NCBI GenBank assembly: GCA_039720395.1
Contig: JBBPBK010000083.1
Coordinates: 1-64,000 of the forward strand
Reading direction: 5' to 3'
Length of the DNA: 64,000 nucleotides
Source of the DNA: Liquidambar formosana
Lineage: Eukaryota > Streptophyta > Magnoliopsida > Saxifragales > Altingiaceae
In this document: piece by piece, positions 61,379 to 64,000 of the stretch
Layout: each line of letters starts with the position of its first letter
Numbering within the stretch: the first letter of the stretch is position 1
Translations under genes and position numbers: made by a program
Notes under the pieces: model-generated
Databases searched by the model: none
What the model was told of the DNA's origin: nothing
The model's input: the letters and a program-made list of their open reading frames with translations, nothing else

Positions 61379-61550
61379 GCAGAGTCGTGACAATTTGGCA
61401 AAGTACTCAGTGCTCAAATTAATGATAATAGTTTTTTATTGATTGGGGAAAATCATTACATCTTTTCTGATGCTTATTCATTAACTCATAAGGGATTAAA
61501 AGCGAGTGCATGGGTACAATAGTTGATAGGGGTACGGGGGATAGTCAAGT

Positions 61551-62872
61551 TCATTTCTTCTTCGCCTCTGTTTCGACCTCTGTTTCCCTTTTCCTCTTGT
61601 GGTCTTCTTCTTCCTTTTCCTCTCTTTCCATGTCAGTAAACAGCCAGTTATAATAGGATCCAGGGGGGCTAATCACTTCGGAGGGGGTGACAGCCCAATA
61701 CACTGCCTTGCTATACCAGTCATTTTCCACACGATCCACATGGTTGGGTTTCTAGGGGCAGGTGTAACCAAGGTGACCCCATTTGATCGGATCCTGGCGT
61801 AGCCCTTGCTGACGACGGATGCGTATAGGAGAGTAGAAAGAAACCTCCTTAAGACCGATCAGCATGACGCTGTGAGGAAGAATCAGATTTCGAATAGCAT
61901 GAGAGGTCCTCCACCAAGGACAGAGCCAGCGGATGTTGTGGCAAGATATGGATTCTAGCAAATCCCGGGCTTGCTCGACGTTTGGGAAAGGTTTGGTGAC
62001 CTTCCTGTGGCGATAGTGCTGCGGATGATATGTCCAGATACTCATGGCAGGGTCTTCGACCAGTTTTAGGCGTTCAAACAGCCAAATCTGCATCACAAAA
62101 GAGTAAAGATGGAAGGGTTAACAGACCATGCACGTACGTACATGGGTTATGCACGTACGTGCATGGACAATGCACGTACGATCATGGCATGAAAAAAAAA
62201 AAAATCCGAGAAAATAAAAGAAGAAGAGAAAGAAACCTGTAGAAGGAGGGGGCTGCCGTCGAAGGAGAAACTGTCGCTTCGCGCCACGCGATCGAGCCCG
62301 TTCAGAGTATCTGCCAAGACAACCATGCTGGGGTTGAAATCCTTGATCTCCGGGATCATGCGCACAATAAAAGTCTCCAAACTCGATGACTCATCTCTGA
62401 AAAAGAGGGCGGCAAGAGCACAGAAGCACGCCACGCGCAGGTAATAGACTTGAGCCTGGCCAGCGGGAGGCATAGGACGGGACACGAAATATTCAGCGAG
62501 TTTCGCCACGTCCACCTTGAAACTCGTAGTCCACCCTTGCACCAGTCGCACAGAAAGGCCTAGGAACTGGGCCACCTCGGCAGCAGGGACCTTGTCAACC
62601 GGGGGAAGGAGCAAGCCGTTGAAGCTAGTCCGCCCTATGATACCACCGAAATCTTCAAGTGTGGGGCACAACTCATTCAGATTGAATCTAAAGACATGGC
62701 GGGTTGGTTTCCAATATTCTGAAGCAACAAGAAGGAAGGTGTAGTTGATTTTCACCCGACAATAGTCAAACAAGCATGGGAGGCCAAAAGCTTCTTTGAA
62801 ATCATCCCGAGCTCGGTTATCAAAGGACAAGAGCCATCGTTTTATGTCTTTGACAAACTTAGGGTCTTCCAT
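61551..62872 (-). CDS. Antisense plant mobile domain (PMD) gene of the Tat element
   Basis: Exon 1 is 62872-62237 (212 codons, MEDPKFVKDIKRWL...) and ends CAG|GTTTCTT. Exon 2 starts at 62087 after TGATGCAG and continues in frame (IWLFERLKLVEDPA...). Exon 1 shows F-N-L-N-E-L-C-P-T-L-E-D-F-G-G-I-I-G-R-T; exon 2 continues with LW/IWLFER and RWLCPWW. These are the features of the plant mobile domain shared by MAIL1/MAIN and TE-borne relatives. A TAG at 61754-61752 would stop the product at 323 residues. Another 66 codons stay open in the same frame, ending in an E/K-rich tail at 61551. It is antisense to the integrase and lies between it and the expected 3' LTR, where Tat elements often carry extra genes. 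Array G is in the intron and array H is upstream of the start. Molecular role unknown. Confidence 0.7.
62128..62185. repeat. Palindrome array G in the PMD intron, 21-bp period
   Basis: Units at 62128-62143 (one mismatch), 62149-62164 (perfect ATGCACGTACGTGCAT) and 62170-62185 (imperfect right half). Centres are 62135.5, 62156.5 and 62177.5, exactly 21 bp apart. It lies wholly within the intron 62236-62088. Confidence 0.95.
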
Positions 62873-62971
62873 CGTAGGGTTTCAGTGGAGAAGAACGAAG
62901 AAGGAGGCTCGTTTTATGCAGAAAAAGTTGCCAAATCGACGAAGTGCGAGAAAAAGGAAAGAGATGGACCC

Positions 62972-63050
62972 ATGATCGTACGAGCATAAGCCATGCACGT
63001 ACGAGCATGGACTGTGCACGTACGAGCATGGCCTATGCACGTACGTGCCC
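62972..63050. repeat. Palindrome array H upstream of the PMD start, 21-bp period
   Basis: Four units at 62972-62987, 62993-63008, 63014-63029 and 63035-63050, all variants of ATGCACGTACGTGCAT with most changes in one arm (GAGCAT for GTGCAT). Centres are 62979.5, 63000.5, 63021.5 and 63042.5, exactly 21 bp apart. It sits 100-180 bp upstream of the ATG, between it and TATA-like strings near 63135-63160 (minus strand). Confidence 0.95.
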
Positions 63051-63391
63051 AGACCCCTTTTCGCGTATTTTCATCCCCTTTCTCGGTTTTACGATCTTTT
63101 TTGCTGTCATATGAGGCTTTTTGGGTGCTCTCCCTATATTAAACGGCTGGCTATTTATCCTAGCGCAATAGAGGAAGCAAGAAAGGAAAAATGTGCATCG
63201 TAAGCCATATTTGATATATCACAGGAGTAACAGTCATGTCCAAAATATACAGAAAGGGAAGGAGAAATGAGTACATGTCCAAAATTTACAGAAAGGGAAG
63301 GAGAAATGAGTACATGTTCAAAAAAAAAAAAATAATAATAATAAATAAGTATCCCCTAATGTCCAAAACGAATACATCAACGCGGAACATA
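63051..63391. other. Spacer between two antisense genes
   Basis: Contains minus-strand TATA-like strings (GATAAATAG, TTAATATAG) near 63135-63160 that could start the PMD transcript. A 45-bp tandem duplication (unit with 'CATGTCCAAAAT', 63233-63316) and an AAT run near 63331 follow. No gene. Confidence 0.45.
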
Positions 63392-64000
63392 TAGAGGAGT
63401 CTGGGCAGGAGAGGCTGGCGGGCTGTCGTCACCATCATCACCACCGTCATCACCACCATCACCACCATCGCCGTCATCACCGTCGCCGTCATCCTCGTCA
63501 GCCCCGAAGCCGTCCTAGTCCTCCCCAGCAGGAGCCTGCTCCGCAATCACTAACCTACGAGAGAGAGACGTGACCATGACCTTCAGGCTCCCCACCATCC
63601 GCAAAAGTGTCGAGGACTCCTCACGGGTGAGCTGTGAGTAGAAAAGCAAGGGGCAATCGTTAGGACATGCATGCTTTACTTGTATATATGTGTGAAAACT
63701 AACAAATGCAGGAACTTGGAAACCCACCGGCCTAGTACCCTCAGCCATCGGGTACCCAATGCACCTGTTCAGCCTGGGGATATCCTCCTCCATGGCTAAA
63801 TCAGGTGTGACATGGAAAGGCACGCTCCACCCCGGCATGATGGGGGCCAGCCCAGCGGGCGCGTCTGCAGCAGGAGCAGCCTGTGGAAAGAAGTCAAGCA
63901 CAGGTGTTAAAAAAGAAAGCAGAAAGGGGAGGTTAACAAGACTCAGGAAAGGGTATACGTACCGGTGCAACAAAGATACTGCCCATCAACCGCTCCCGCG
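63392..64000 (-). pseudogene. Second antisense gene of the Tat element, partial
   Basis: On the minus strand an exon at the right edge (..RERLMGSIFVAP) ends at a donor, CCG|GTACGT (63963). A second exon starts at 63880 after TTCCACAG with AAPAADAPAGLAPIMPGW. The frame stays open through EEDIPRLNRCIGYPMAEGTR and EESSTLLRMVGSLKVMVTSL to a TAG at 63517-63515. In the same frame beyond the stop lies an acidic D/G-rich tail (to about 63400) ending in PASPAQTPLYVPR, so the TAG may be a nonsense change. A possible intron (63723-63632) would shift the frame. Family not recognised; placement suggests an element-borne accessory gene. Confidence 0.45.

Noticed and set aside
59488..63050. CRISPR-like look of the short, regularly spaced repeats
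   Set aside because: The DNA is plant nuclear, units are palindromes of 16 bp with only 5-bp spacers, and there are no cas genes. They are better explained as binding-site arrays in a retroelement.

Overview
The window is nuclear DNA from a flowering plant, most likely a eudicot with a large, transposon-rich genome. Three things support this: a nine-exon AINTEGUMENTA-like gene with the family's 9-nt microexon, plant-type retroelements (Tat/Ogre-like Ty3-gypsy, Ty1-copia, L1-type LINE), and CACTA, hAT and Stowaway DNA transposons. I cannot name the species. Only one ordinary host gene is visible.

Layout. 1-18066 is a stack of nested elements, several dated relative to each other by exact target-site duplications (TSDs). 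A Tat-like long terminal repeat (LTR, minus-oriented) holds a solo LTR (5731-18002, TSD CTCAT). That holds another solo LTR (5762-16024, TSD TTAAT), which holds a CACTA transposon (6347-14095, TSD GAT), which holds a 2.7-kb LTR (11154-13880, TSD CTATA). 18067-27540 is a decayed L1-like LINE split by a hAT MITE and a 5.4-kb LTR. 27.5-33.2 kb is AT-rich intergenic DNA with Stowaway-like MITEs. 33239-37237 is a non-autonomous copia-type element with both LTRs. 40549-44445 (minus) is the complete AIL1-like transcription-factor gene. 45.3-47.8 kb is intergenic DNA with a LINE tail and a MITE. 47.8-59.3 kb is a second nest of transposons ending in a broken Tat-type gag. 59346 to the right edge is a Tat-lineage element: LTR, a truncated integrase on the plus strand, and antisense genes, one of which encodes a plant mobile domain (PMD) protein.

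The most unusual signal is non-coding. At least six LTR families here each carry clusters of short palindromes. The palindrome sequence is different in each family, but the centre-to-centre spacing is close to 21 bp (two helical turns). In the Tat element at 59-63 kb the same 16-bp palindrome occurs in four arrays, always exactly 21 bp apart: two in the LTR, one in the intron of the antisense PMD gene and one in its upstream leader. A second, decayed PMD reading frame near 2.1-2.4 kb sits beside arrays of another palindrome. I infer, without proof, that these arrays are family-specific protein-binding platforms, possibly linked to the PMD proteins.
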